Origin: Olsenella uli
GTDB taxonomy: Bacteria; Actinomycetota; Coriobacteriia; Coriobacteriales; Atopobiaceae
NCBI RefSeq assembly: GCF_901212675.1
Contig: NZ_CAAKOQ010000043.1
Span: 1-43,752, forward strand
Length of the DNA stretch: 43,752 nucleotides
Reading direction: 5' to 3'
The notes beneath the pieces were generated by a model. The model saw only the letters and a program-made list of their open reading frames with translations. It was not told where the DNA came from and searched no databases. This document shows, piece after piece, positions 23,824-32,285 of this stretch. How positions within the stretch are numbered: the first letter of the stretch is position 1; each line of letters opens with the position of its first letter. The translations under genes and the position numbers were made by a program.

Positions 23824-24846
23824 ATGAGGGAGATTCCGGTCGAGCAGGCCGTGGGACACGTGCTTTGCCATGACATGACGCAGATCGTTCCGGGCAGGTT
23901 CAAGGGCCCGCGCTTCCGCAAGGGCCACGTGGTCACGGCCGAGGACGTGCCGGTCTTGCTCTCGATGGGCAAGCGCAGCATCTACGTGTGGGAGATGCGC
24001 CCCGGCGTGGTGCACGAGAACGACGCGGCGCTGCAGCTGTGCCGCCTTGCCGAGGGCGCGGGCTGCACGCATGCGAGCGACATCAAGGAGGGGAAGATCG
24101 AGCTCAAGGCGGCCTCTGACGGGTGCTTTCGCGTGAGAAGTGAGGCCCTTCTCGCCGTGAACTCGGTCGAGCAGGTCATGATCGCGACGCGTCATGGCAA
24201 CACGGCGGTGCGCGCGGGCGACAAGCTCGCCGGCATGCGCGTGATCCCACTCGTCATCGAGCAGAGCGTGCTCGGCCAGGCTGCTGCGGCGGCGGGGACC
24301 GAGCCGCTCTGCGAGGTCGTGCCCTTCAAGCTGCGGCGCGTTGGCATCGTGACCACCGGAAGCGAGGTCAGGGCCGGTCTCATCAAGGACTCCTTCACGC
24401 CGGTGGTGGAGCGAAAGCTCGCCGACTTTGGCATGGAGTGCGTGGCGCACGAGCTACCCGGCGACGACGTCGACGACGTGGCTGCGGCCATCGCGCGCGT
24501 GCGCGAGCAGGATGTCGACCTCGTGGTCTGCACGGGCGGCATGAGCGTGGACCCCGACGACAACACGCCCGGCGCTATCCAGCGAGCCGGCGCCGAGATG
24601 GTGACCTACGGCGCACCGGTGCTGCCGGGCGCCATGCTCTTCGTGGGCTACTTCGACGACGGCACGCCGGTGCTGGGCCTTCCCGGCTGCGTGATGTTTG
24701 CGGGTGCCACCATCTTCGACCTCGTGCTTCCCCGCGTGGCGGCGGGCATCCGCCTCACGCGCGCCGACATCGTGGCCTATGGCGAGGGCGGCCTCTGCCT
24801 GGGATGTCCCGAGTGCCACTACCCGATCTGCCCGTTCGGGAAGTAG
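23824..24846 (+). CDS. MoeA-like molybdopterin-binding protein with Cys-rich tail
   Basis: A 340-residue molybdopterin-binding protein. The N-terminal half (REIPVEQAVGHVLCHDMTQIVPGRFKGPRFRKGHVV) resembles MoeA domain I. Residues ~175-325 are an MPT-binding (MoCF) domain: RRVGIVTTGSEV, LVVCTGGMSVDPDD, PGAMLFVGYFDDGTPVLGLPGCVMF. It lacks the full MoeA layout, so it is a SDMH-associated relative and not the canonical molybdotransferase. The C-terminus ends in a four-cysteine tail, CLGCPECHYPICPFG, perhaps a metal or chalcogen site (inference). A GAGGAGAGGGGA ribosome site precedes the ATG at 23824, and the gene lies 62 bases after moaC-MOSC. Confidence 0.85.
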   Translation: MREIPVEQAVGHVLCHDMTQIVPGRFKGPRFRKGHVVTAEDVPVLLSMGKRSIYVWEMRPGVVHENDAALQLCRLAEGAGCTHASDIKEGKIELKAASDGCFRVRSEALLAVNSVEQVMIATRHGNTAVRAGDKLAGMRVIPLVIEQSVLGQAAAAAGTEPLCEVVPFKLRRVGIVTTGSEVRAGLIKDSFTPVVERKLADFGMECVAHELPGDDVDDVAAAIARVREQDVDLVVCTGGMSVDPDDNTPGAIQRAGAEMVTYGAPVLPGAMLFVGYFDDGTPVLGLPGCVMFAGATIFDLVLPRVAAGIRLTRADIVAYGEGGLCLGCPECHYPICPFGK

Positions 24847-24919
24847 GGCGACGGCGCCTGCCCGGTGGCTGAGCAGGTAACATGTCCTGGGAAAACCGCT
24901 CGCGAGCGAGGGGAGAGAC

Positions 24920-26173
24920 ATGGCCGAGGAGAAGGCTCAGGCTGCGGACCGCGTCCGGGGCGGACGGCCCCGGGACGGCGAGGGCGAGGACGCGCACACG
25001 GTGGCGATCGTCACGGTGAGCGACCGCTCGGCGGCGGGCGAGCGCGCCGACGCCGCCGGACCCGCCCTTCGCGATCTGCTCGAGGGCGAGGGCTACGAGG
25101 TCGCGAGCGCCACCGTGGTGCCCGACGACCGACCGCGCATCGAGGCGGCCATCACCGAGGCTGCGGCGTCGGACGTGGCGCTCTGCGTCACCACGGGCGG
25201 AACCGGGCTCGGCCCGCGCGACGTCACGCCCGAGGCCACTGCCGCCGTGTGCGACCGGCTTGTCCCCGGCATCGGCGAGGCCATGCGCACGGCATCGGCC
25301 CAGATCACGCCCTATGCCTGGCTCTCGCGCGCGACGGCGGGCACGCTCGGCCGCACGCTCGTGGTGAACGTCCCCGGCAGCCCCCGCGCGGCGGTCGAGA
25401 ACCTCTCGGCCGTGCTCAAGCCCGTGGCGCACGGCATCAGGACGCTTCGTGCCGAGGGTCCGCTCGACTGCGCGAGCGAGCGCGTCGACGCCCCGGCTGA
25501 CGAGGTCGTCATGGTGCCGCCGCTCTCCGAGCGCCCGTGCGTCCTCTTCGACTTCGACGGCACGCTCGCGGACACCAAGCCCGCCATCGTCGACACCGCC
25601 CGTCGCGTGCTTCGCGAGTGGGGCATGACGGACGACGAGATCGCCGACCCGGGCCGCCTCGTGGGCCCGCCCTTCCCGGCGGGCTTCTCGCTCGTCTATG
25701 GCATGTCCGACGAGGACGCGGCCGAGGTCACGCGCCGCTACCGGGCCATCTACTCCAAGCTGGGCCTCGAGACGTACATGCTCTTCGATGGCATGGCCGA
25801 GCTCCTGCAGAGCCTCAAGGCCGCGGGCAGGCGCCTTGCCATCACCACGTCCAAGCGCGAGGAGACGGCCCACACGATGCTTGCCGACAACGGCGTGGAG
25901 CAGCTCTTCGACGTCATCGTGGGCCAGACCGACCCCACGCGCGCCGACAAGACGACGCTCCTGGGAGACACGCTCGCGGCGCTGGGATGTTCGGCTGACG
26001 AGGCCGTGATGGTGGGGGACCGCTTCTACGACGTGGAGGGCGCGGCCGCGAACGGCGTGCCCTGCGTGGGCGTCTACCTGGGCGGCACCGCACCCAAGGG
26101 CGAGCTCGAGGCTGCCGGCGCGGCGGCGTGCGTGCACTCGGTCGAGGGGCTCGGGAAGGTGCTTCTCGGGTAG
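24920..26173 (+). CDS. MogA/MoaB-type molybdopterin adenylyltransferase fused to a HAD phosphatase
   Basis: A 417-residue fusion. Residues ~28-180 are MogA/MoaB: VAIVTVSDRSAAGERADAAG, CVTTGGTGLGPRDVTPEAT and VVNVPGSPRAAVENL; this domain adenylylates molybdopterin. Residues ~203-417 are a phosphoglycolate-phosphatase-like HAD domain: nucleophile motif VLFDFDGTLADT near residue 209, motif II ITTSKREET, and motif III/IV MVGDRFYDVEGAAANG. The first ~27 residues are charged and linker-like. No frame break separates the domains, and no internal start with a strong ribosome site was seen at the junction. The reason for the fusion is unknown. It closes the molybdenum block. Confidence 0.9.
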   Translation: MAEEKAQAADRVRGGRPRDGEGEDAHTVAIVTVSDRSAAGERADAAGPALRDLLEGEGYEVASATVVPDDRPRIEAAITEAAASDVALCVTTGGTGLGPRDVTPEATAAVCDRLVPGIGEAMRTASAQITPYAWLSRATAGTLGRTLVVNVPGSPRAAVENLSAVLKPVAHGIRTLRAEGPLDCASERVDAPADEVVMVPPLSERPCVLFDFDGTLADTKPAIVDTARRVLREWGMTDDEIADPGRLVGPPFPAGFSLVYGMSDEDAAEVTRRYRAIYSKLGLETYMLFDGMAELLQSLKAAGRRLAITTSKREETAHTMLADNGVEQLFDVIVGQTDPTRADKTTLLGDTLAALGCSADEAVMVGDRFYDVEGAAANGVPCVGVYLGGTAPKGELEAAGAAACVHSVEGLGKVLLG

Positions 26174-26343
26174 CAGGTTGCCCACTTCGTCCGCGCGGCC
26201 GGCGCGGCGGCTGCGGAAACCGGGGGAGCGGTCTTCCGTCTCGCGCCGCTGAAGGGGCCGCAAACGGGTAGAAGGTACGGAATGGCATCGGGCGCGGCGT
26301 GCGCCCATGGTTGCGCGGGGTCCCGCGCGGGAGAGGAGCCATC

Positions 26344-26748
26344 ATGGCAGACTTCACGGACGGCATTGCCGAGGGCGTGCGCAGGGCGTTCCTGGCCGGG
26401 GTGGGCGCGGTTGCCTATGGCGCCGAGAAGACCACGGCGCTCGTCGACGACCTGGTGAAGAAGGGCGAGCTTACGGTCGACCAGGGCAAGGACCTCAACC
26501 GCGAGCTCACCGTCAAGGCCAAGGCCACGGTCGACGGCGCCCAGGAGACGGTGCTGCGCGCCCGCCTCGCGACGATGACGCCGGAGGAGCGCGCCGCGTT
26601 CGTGGCCCGCGCCCAGTCGCTCGCGAGCGACCTCGATGCCAAGGAGGCCGCTGCCAAGGCCGAGGCCACCAAGGTCGAGGTCGAGGACGGCTCCGACGAC
26701 GCGGCCGGCAAGTCCGAGGGCGACGACGCCAAGGACGCAGAGGAGTAG
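26344..26748 (+). CDS. Small phasin-like helical protein
   Basis: A 134-residue protein of mostly amphipathic helix: an N-terminal GVRRAFLAGVGAVAYGAEKTTALVDDLVKKGELTV stretch resembles the start of phasin- or poly(3-hydroxyalkanoate)-granule-type proteins that often accompany ABC1/UbiB genes. The last ~35 residues are an acidic, Lys/Ala-rich disordered tail. The ATG at 26344 follows GAGAGGAG. It ends six bases before the ABC1 gene, so the two are co-translated. A role as a regulator or membrane partner of the kinase-like protein is inference. The 170-base spacer upstream shows no clear terminator or promoter. Confidence 0.75.
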   Translation: MADFTDGIAEGVRRAFLAGVGAVAYGAEKTTALVDDLVKKGELTVDQGKDLNRELTVKAKATVDGAQETVLRARLATMTPEERAAFVARAQSLASDLDAKEAAAKAEATKVEVEDGSDDAAGKSEGDDAKDAEE

Positions 26749-26754
26749 CGCCGC

Positions 26755-28677
26755 GTGGCAGAGGGCTCTTCCAACAAGGTCGACAAGGCTGCGGTGCCGG
26801 CTGGCCCGGCACCGCGGGACATTGCGCCGGGCTCGTCCGGGGCTCGCGCTCGCATGGACATCCCCCATGGCGACGCCGGCACGGTGTCGTCCGGGCGGGG
26901 CGCGACCGGCGCGTCTGGCGCGGTTGGCGTGGGCGCCCCTGCGGACGGCGCCTCCGAGGACGCCATGTGGGAGGCTGCGCTCACCGGCGTGGAGGGTGAC
27001 CTCGAGGGCGACGACTCGGTCTCCATCAGCCTCTTGCGCGGCATGCGCAGGGACGATGCGAGCCGCTACGGCATCTCGCGCAAGCGCCGCCACGCGCGCC
27101 TGCTGCAGATCTTTGGCATCGTGCGCAAGTACGACGTGTTCCGCGGCATCACGCCCGTCAAGTTCCGCCGCCTGCTCGAGGAGCTGGGTCCCACCTTCGT
27201 GAAGGCCGGCCAGATCCTCTCCATGCGCTCCGAGATCTTGCCCGAGCGCTTCTGCCGCGAGCTCACCAAGCTGCGTTCCGACGCCGAGCCCATGCCCTAC
27301 GAGACGGTCATCGCCGTGCTCGAGCAGGAGTACGGCACGAGCCTCGACACCATCTTCGACGCCATCGGCGAGCATCCGCTGGGCTCGGCCTCGGTGGCGC
27401 AGGTGCACCGGGCGCGCCTCGCCAGCGGGGCCGACGTGGCCGTGAAGGTGCAGCGCCCGCACGTCCAGGAGGTGATGGCGCAGGACATCGACATCATGCG
27501 CTCGCTCGTGCGGCATCTCCTGCCCTTCGTCAAGGGCGACCAGTTCCTGAACCTCACCGACGTGGTGGAGGAGCTCTGGGAGACCTTCCGCGAGGAGACC
27601 GACTTCCTCGTGGAGGCGCGCAACCTCGAGGAGTTCCGCCGCAACAACGAGGACTGCAAGTTCGTCACCTGCCCCAAGCCCTACATGGGCCTCTGCACCA
27701 AGCACGTCGTGGTGATGGAGTACATCGACGGCATCACTATCTCCAAGCCGGCCCGCCTCATCGACGCCGGCTACGACCTCAACGAGATCGGCACCAAGCT
27801 CGTCGACAACTATGCCTCGCAGCTTCTGGACGACGGCTTCTTCCACGCCGACCCGCACCCCGGAAACATCGTGGTCAAGGGCGGGCAGATCGTGTTCCTC
27901 GACCTGGGGATCACGGGGCGCCTCTCGCCGAGCCTGCGCCGCATCATGCGCGACATGATCTTCTCCGTGGCCGAGCGCGACACGCCCAAGCTCAAGAGCG
28001 CCCTTTTGCGCCTCTCGTCCACCTCGCCGGAGGACGTCGACCACGCCGAGCTTTTGGCCGACCTCGACGAGGTGGTCGACGAGTTTGGCACGGTCAACCT
28101 CTCCGACCTCGACCTGCCGGCGTTTCTCGGCGACATCGTCCAACTGGCCCGCCGCAACGGCATCGAGCTGCCGGGCCAGATCACGAGCATGGCGCGCGGC
28201 CTCGTGACGCTCGAGGGTGTGCTCGATGAGTTCCTGCCCGGCGTCAACATGGTCGAGATCATCTCGCAGCACATCCGCGCGCACACCGACCGGCGCGCAA
28301 AGGCCAAGCACGACGTGGGCGAGCTCGCGATTCGCGGCAGGGCCGCCGCAAAGGGCCTTCTGGGCGCGGCCGCGCAGGCGGAGCTTGCCATGAGCATGCT
28401 CACGCGCGGGCAGCTCAAGCTCAACATGGACTTCGTGGGCTCCGAGGACCCGATCGAGGACCTCTCGCACATCGCCGATCGCCTCACGATGGGCGTGCTG
28501 TGCGTGGGCTTCCTCATCGCGGCGAGCGCCGTGGTGATGAGCGGACGGGGCGCTGAGGCGCGCTTCACCCTCTTTGACGTGCCGGCCTTCGCGTTCATCT
28601 GCTACGTAATTGCCTTCGCTATCGCGCTGGCCGTGCTCAAGGACATCTGGGGCCGCAACCGCCGCCGTCGTCGCTAG
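26755..28677 (+). CDS. ABC1/UbiB family atypical kinase-like protein
   Basis: A 640-residue member of the ABC1 (ADCK/UbiB) family. Residues 1-~85 are an Ala/Gly/Pro-rich disordered extension. Family motifs follow: KAGQILSMRSEILP near 150 (the KxGQ motif), SVAQVHRARL, ADVAVKVQRPHV (ATP-binding Lys), EETDFLVEARNLEEF, FFHADPHPGNIVV near 363 and FLDLGITGRLS near 383. Two hydrophobic helices close to the C-terminus (TMGVLCVGFLIAASAVV and FAFICYVIAFAIALAVL) anchor it in the membrane. Relatives support isoprenoid or quinone lipid pathways, but no other such genes are near. The GTG start at 26755 has GAGGAG upstream, within the end of the previous gene. Confidence 0.9.
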   Translation: MAEGSSNKVDKAAVPAGPAPRDIAPGSSGARARMDIPHGDAGTVSSGRGATGASGAVGVGAPADGASEDAMWEAALTGVEGDLEGDDSVSISLLRGMRRDDASRYGISRKRRHARLLQIFGIVRKYDVFRGITPVKFRRLLEELGPTFVKAGQILSMRSEILPERFCRELTKLRSDAEPMPYETVIAVLEQEYGTSLDTIFDAIGEHPLGSASVAQVHRARLASGADVAVKVQRPHVQEVMAQDIDIMRSLVRHLLPFVKGDQFLNLTDVVEELWETFREETDFLVEARNLEEFRRNNEDCKFVTCPKPYMGLCTKHVVVMEYIDGITISKPARLIDAGYDLNEIGTKLVDNYASQLLDDGFFHADPHPGNIVVKGGQIVFLDLGITGRLSPSLRRIMRDMIFSVAERDTPKLKSALLRLSSTSPEDVDHAELLADLDEVVDEFGTVNLSDLDLPAFLGDIVQLARRNGIELPGQITSMARGLVTLEGVLDEFLPGVNMVEIISQHIRAHTDRRAKAKHDVGELAIRGRAAAKGLLGAAAQAELAMSMLTRGQLKLNMDFVGSEDPIEDLSHIADRLTMGVLCVGFLIAASAVVMSGRGAEARFTLFDVPAFAFICYVIAFAIALAVLKDIWGRNRRRRR

Positions 28678-28990
28678 CGCCTGCGCGCGAGTGCAGTTGG
28701 GGGTGCAGTTGGGGACGTACCGGGGCCCGTGACGCCCCCGTGATGCCGCAGCGCCGGCCAGCGGCCCCGGCGCACATAGCGCTACGAGCGCACCGCTGCG
28801 CTGTGTCGCGGATGAGAGCCCATGGTGCCCTGAACTGTCACCCATAGCATCGGGCCACTCCAGTCCCGATGTCGCGCACCCGCGCGCCGCCCTCGGGCGG
28901 CGCCAAGCGTGTCCGTCGCACCCAGGCATGACTTGTGCGAAAGCGCAGAGGGGGCATAATGGCTGTGTCAGTGGGGGCAAGAGGGGCGGT
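28678..28990. other. Intergenic region upstream of the PRD regulator
   Basis: These 313 bases show no supported gene. GTGCAGTTGGGG occurs at 28691 and again, one base longer in G, nearby. The second copy continues into TTGGGGACGT (28709-28718), the same 10-mer as in the selD-yedF hairpin and the 43566 repeat. The GC-rich first half looks like decayed spacer. GCATAATGG near 28955 could be part of a promoter for the regulator, but a convincing -35 is missing. Confidence 0.45.
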
Positions 28991-30907
28991 ATGGGGCAGC
29001 AACGCACGCAACAGCTTGTCGCAATCCTGCAGAGCAGTGCGACGTGGACCACGGCGTTCGCGCTCGCCTCGGAGCTCGGCTGCTCGCCGAGAACGGTGAA
29101 GAGCGATGTCGCGGCGCTCAACCGCCAGACGCCGGGGCTCGTGGAGGCCAGCGGCAAGGGCTACCGGCTCGCGGACGCCGGCCGCGCCGCCGAGCTGCTC
29201 GTCCCGGCCGTCGCCGACGTGCCGCAGACGGCCGAGGAGCGCAAGCGCCAGATCCTGTTCGACTTGCTCATGCGCCACCGCGATGTGTCGGCCGAGGAGC
29301 TGGCCGGGCGACTGTGCATCTCGTTGGCCACGCTCGACAATGAGCTCGTTCCCATAAAGCGCGAGCTTGCGGGCTATGGCCTTACGCTGTGCCAGCGCGC
29401 CGGCCGACTGTTTGTGTATGGCTCGCCCGCCAGGGAGAAGAAGCTCGTGAGCCAGCTCATCTTTGATGAGACGAAGGGCTTCTTCACCCAGGTCGACCTT
29501 ATCAACCAGTACTTTCCGCGCCTTGACCTGCCGGCCCTGCAGCGCCGGGTGGACGGCTGTCTGCGCGACGCCGGCTACTACATCAACGGCTATGCGCTGT
29601 CCAACCTCATCCTGCATATTGCTATCTTTGCCGAGCGGACGCTTAACGGCTTTGCGCCCGGCGCAGGGGCCACGGTGCGCGCCAAGCTGGCTGGCGCCCA
29701 TCATGACGACCAAGCGCTCGACGCCCTCGTGGTGCGCGTGCGCGCGGTCATCGAAGACGTGTGCGGCGTGGGGATCTCGGCGGGTGACATGGAGTCGCTG
29801 CGCCTCATGCTGTCGGCCAACCTCATCAACTCCGGCGGCGAGGCTCCCGACGACCCCGAGTTTCGCGCGGCGCTTGAGCTGTTTGGTGGCATCGAGCTGC
29901 GCGTGCGCGACGAGTACGGCCTCGACTTCTCCGACCGCGACTTCCAACTGCGCTTCTCCCTGCACCTGGCTAACCTGCTGTCGCGCAGCCGTCAGGGCAT
30001 GTGGCTGAGAAATCCGCAACTTCGCGACATCAAGGAGGGCTGCCCCTTCATCTACGAGGTGGCCGTATTCGTGGCCGGCGAGGTGCAGGAGGCCACCGGT
30101 ATCCAGGTGGCCGAGGACGAGATCGCCTACATCGCCCTGCACGTGGGCTGCCTGGCCGAGGAGCAGCAGGCCAACGCCGACAAGCTCCACGCAGTGTTCG
30201 TGAGCCTGCGCCACAACGCCACCGACGCCGGGCGCCTTGACGACTTCTCCCGTGAGCTGCGCTCGCGCGTGGTGATTGACGGCGTGGTGTCATCGGTGGC
30301 CGACATCGCCGACCCCTCGGGCATCGACCTGTTGGTCTCGAGCGTGCCGGTGGCGCCGGGCTACCCGGTGCCGGTGGTGTCCGTCTCGCCGTTCTTGAGC
30401 CATCGCGACCTCGAGGCGGTGTCCGAACGCGTGCGCTCGCTGATGCGTGTCCGACGCCGCTCCGCGCTCGAGTGGGGGATGCGCTCGTTTTTCTCGAAGG
30501 AGTTCTTTGCGATCCAGCTGGCCGCGGTCGACTGGCGCGACCTGCTCCTGTCGATGAGCGAGGCGCTCGTGGCGGGCGGCTACGCCTTCGCCGACTTTGG
30601 CGAGCGGCTCCTCGAGCGCGAGCGCATGGCTTCGAGCGTCTACGGCGACATCGCGATGCCGCATCCCGTCGACATGGACGCGCGTCGCACGGCCGTGTCG
30701 GTGGCGCTGTTCCCCAAGGGCATCTCGTGGGACGGCTCGGTGGTCTACCTCGTGGTGATGCTGGCGATCCGCCGCGCTGACCGTGCCTTCTTCCGCGACA
30801 TCTTCGACCACATCGCCGGCGTGCTGAGCAGTCCCGGCGCGGTGCGCGCCATCGCCCGTGCCCACGACTACGAGGGCTTTATCGAGGCGCTGCTTTCCTA
30901 CGTGTAG
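28991..30907 (+). CDS. LicR/BglG-type PTS-regulated transcription activator
   Basis: A 638-residue multi-domain regulator. Order: winged HTH (residues ~5-60, ALASELGCSPRTVKSDVAAL), second HTH of Mga type (~85-150), PRD1 and PRD2 (~170-410; histidines in NLILHIAIFAERT and IALHVGCLAEEQ), an EIIB-like domain (~415-500) lacking an obvious active cysteine in its DLLVSSVPV strand, and a mannitol/fructose-type EIIA domain whose probable phosphorylated histidine is His558 in AMPHPVD. Such proteins activate sugar operons according to PTS phosphorylation. Proximity to the peptidase/PTS operon at 32641-36069 suggests that as its target. The ATG at 28991 follows GAGGGGCGG. The stop is followed by a bidirectional terminator. 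Confidence 0.9.
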   Translation: MGQQRTQQLVAILQSSATWTTAFALASELGCSPRTVKSDVAALNRQTPGLVEASGKGYRLADAGRAAELLVPAVADVPQTAEERKRQILFDLLMRHRDVSAEELAGRLCISLATLDNELVPIKRELAGYGLTLCQRAGRLFVYGSPAREKKLVSQLIFDETKGFFTQVDLINQYFPRLDLPALQRRVDGCLRDAGYYINGYALSNLILHIAIFAERTLNGFAPGAGATVRAKLAGAHHDDQALDALVVRVRAVIEDVCGVGISAGDMESLRLMLSANLINSGGEAPDDPEFRAALELFGGIELRVRDEYGLDFSDRDFQLRFSLHLANLLSRSRQGMWLRNPQLRDIKEGCPFIYEVAVFVAGEVQEATGIQVAEDEIAYIALHVGCLAEEQQANADKLHAVFVSLRHNATDAGRLDDFSRELRSRVVIDGVVSSVADIADPSGIDLLVSSVPVAPGYPVPVVSVSPFLSHRDLEAVSERVRSLMRVRRRSALEWGMRSFFSKEFFAIQLAAVDWRDLLLSMSEALVAGGYAFADFGERLLERERMASSVYGDIAMPHPVDMDARRTAVSVALFPKGISWDGSVVYLVVMLAIRRADRAFFRDIFDHIAGVLSSPGAVRAIARAHDYEGFIEALLSYV

Positions 30908-30999
30908 GGTGCACCTGCCCGCCCGGCCACCTGCCTGGACCGCGCCCGCCCGGTTGCCCTTCTCGGCCTCGCTCGCCTGCCTCAGCTCGCCTGCTGCGC

Positions 31000-31045
31000 A
31001 AAAAACGCCACCCGGAAAGCCTGACTTCCGGGTGGCGCCTTTTTT
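31000..31045. terminator. Bidirectional terminator between the PRD regulator and malY
   Basis: A perfect 12-bp stem CGCCACCCGGAA (31006-31017) / TTCCGGGTGGCG (31026-31037) has six A before it (31000-31005) and six T after it (31040-31045). It serves both convergent genes, 92 bases after the plus-strand stop and 50 bases beyond the malY stop. Confidence 0.92.
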
Positions 31046-31094
31046 GGATGCGCACTTGCCACATGCGGCCTGGCGAGCGCGGGGTCACTCTGCG

Positions 31095-32285
31095 TTAGCC
31101 CACGAGCTGATGCGCGGCCATACGCTCGAGGCACTCCATGACGAGGCGGCGCGGCATGCCCACGTTGAGCCGCACGAAGTCGTTGCCGCCAGCCACGTAG
31201 TGCGACCCGTCCTCGATGATCACGCCGGCCTCGCGCGCCATGTGGCGCGTGATCTGCCCGCCGTCGTGGCCCGTGCCGGCCACGTTGATCCACGGCAGGT
31301 ACGACGCCGTCATCGGCATGACCTCCCAGCCTTCCATGTTAGTCTCCACAAAGGTGGCCAGCTGGCGGTACGACTCTCCCAGGTAGGCCGTCACGGCGTC
31401 GAGCCAGGTCGCGCCCTCGTTGTAGGCCGCTATGATCGCCGCGCAGCCAAACACGTTGGGCGAGGTGATCGAGTTCATCTCCAGCCGGTGGCGGAAGGTG
31501 CGCCGCAGCGCCTCGTTGGGGATAATCGCGTAGGACGTCTTGAGGCCGCCCAGGTTAAATCCCTTGTTGGGCGAGGTGAGCACCACGAGGGTGTTGAGGT
31601 AACCAACATCGAGCTGCAGCGCCGAGGTGAACGTGCCGGCAAAGACGTGCTCGGAGTGCACCTCGTCGACCACGAGCAGCACCTGGTGGCGTCGGCACAG
31701 CTCGGCGGCGCGCGTGAGCTCGTCTGCGCTCCACACGCGGCCGGCCGGGTTGTGCGGCGAGCACAGCAGGTAGACCTTGGGGTGCTCGGCGGCCATCTGC
31801 GCGTCGAGCAGGTCGAAGTCAATCGTGTAGCGCCGGTCCTCGTAGACGAGCGGGCTGGAGATCACGCGCACTCCGTTGTGCCGCGCGGCGTAGCCAAACG
31901 GGTCGTAGACCGGCGTGTTGAGGATCACGCAGTCGTTGGGCTGACAAAACGCCTGGTACAGGTAATGGAAGGTGGAGACGCAACCGTACGTGAGCGTGAT
32001 CCAGTCGCGCTGCACCTCGTTGTGGTGGCGCCGGCTTTGCCACGAGATCACGGCGTCGTAGAAGCCGTCGTGGGCCGACGTGTAGCCGAAGGCGCCGTTG
32101 GTGGCCACGCGCGTCAGCGCCTCGCGCACACAGGGGGCGGCGGGAAAGTCCATGTCGGCGATCCACATGGGGATGAAGTCGCGTGGGGTGCCGGGAAACT
32201 TTTGCTCGATGATCTGTGCGTCCCACTTGCGGGCGTGGTCGACGCTGCGGTCGGCCATCACGTCGAAGTCGAAGGTCTCGGCCAT
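31095..32285 (-). CDS. MalY/PatB family aminotransferase / cystathionine beta-lyase
   Basis: A 396-residue fold-type I PLP enzyme (MalY/PatB ~390). Visible features are FIPMWIADMDFPAAP at residues 38-52, the cofactor aromatic and Tyr in TPVYDPFGY, SPHNPAGRVW, VVDEVHSEHVF with the cofactor Asp near 207, and the Schiff-base lysine Lys241 in TSPNKGFNLGGLKTS. It probably carries out carbon-sulfur beta-elimination on cystathionine or cysteine conjugates. In E. coli MalY also modulates a sugar regulator, so the place next to a PTS regulator is suggestive only. AAGGAGG precedes the start on the minus strand. It is divergent from the peptidase/PTS operon. Confidence 0.9.
   Translation of the reverse strand: MAETFDFDVMADRSVDHARKWDAQIIEQKFPGTPRDFIPMWIADMDFPAAPCVREALTRVATNGAFGYTSAHDGFYDAVISWQSRRHHNEVQRDWITLTYGCVSTFHYLYQAFCQPNDCVILNTPVYDPFGYAARHNGVRVISSPLVYEDRRYTIDFDLLDAQMAAEHPKVYLLCSPHNPAGRVWSADELTRAAELCRRHQVLLVVDEVHSEHVFAGTFTSALQLDVGYLNTLVVLTSPNKGFNLGGLKTSYAIIPNEALRRTFRHRLEMNSITSPNVFGCAAIIAAYNEGATWLDAVTAYLGESYRQLATFVETNMEGWEVMPMTASYLPWINVAGTGHDGGQITRHMAREAGVIIEDGSHYVAGGNDFVRLNVGMPRRLVMECLERMAAHQLVG

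Noticed and set aside
26074..29157. Very long minus-strand open frame (over 1000 codons)
   Set aside because: It is antisense to the MogA-HAD, helical and ABC1 genes, is rich in His/Arg/Leu/Val typical of antisense GC-rich frames, and shows no family motifs.
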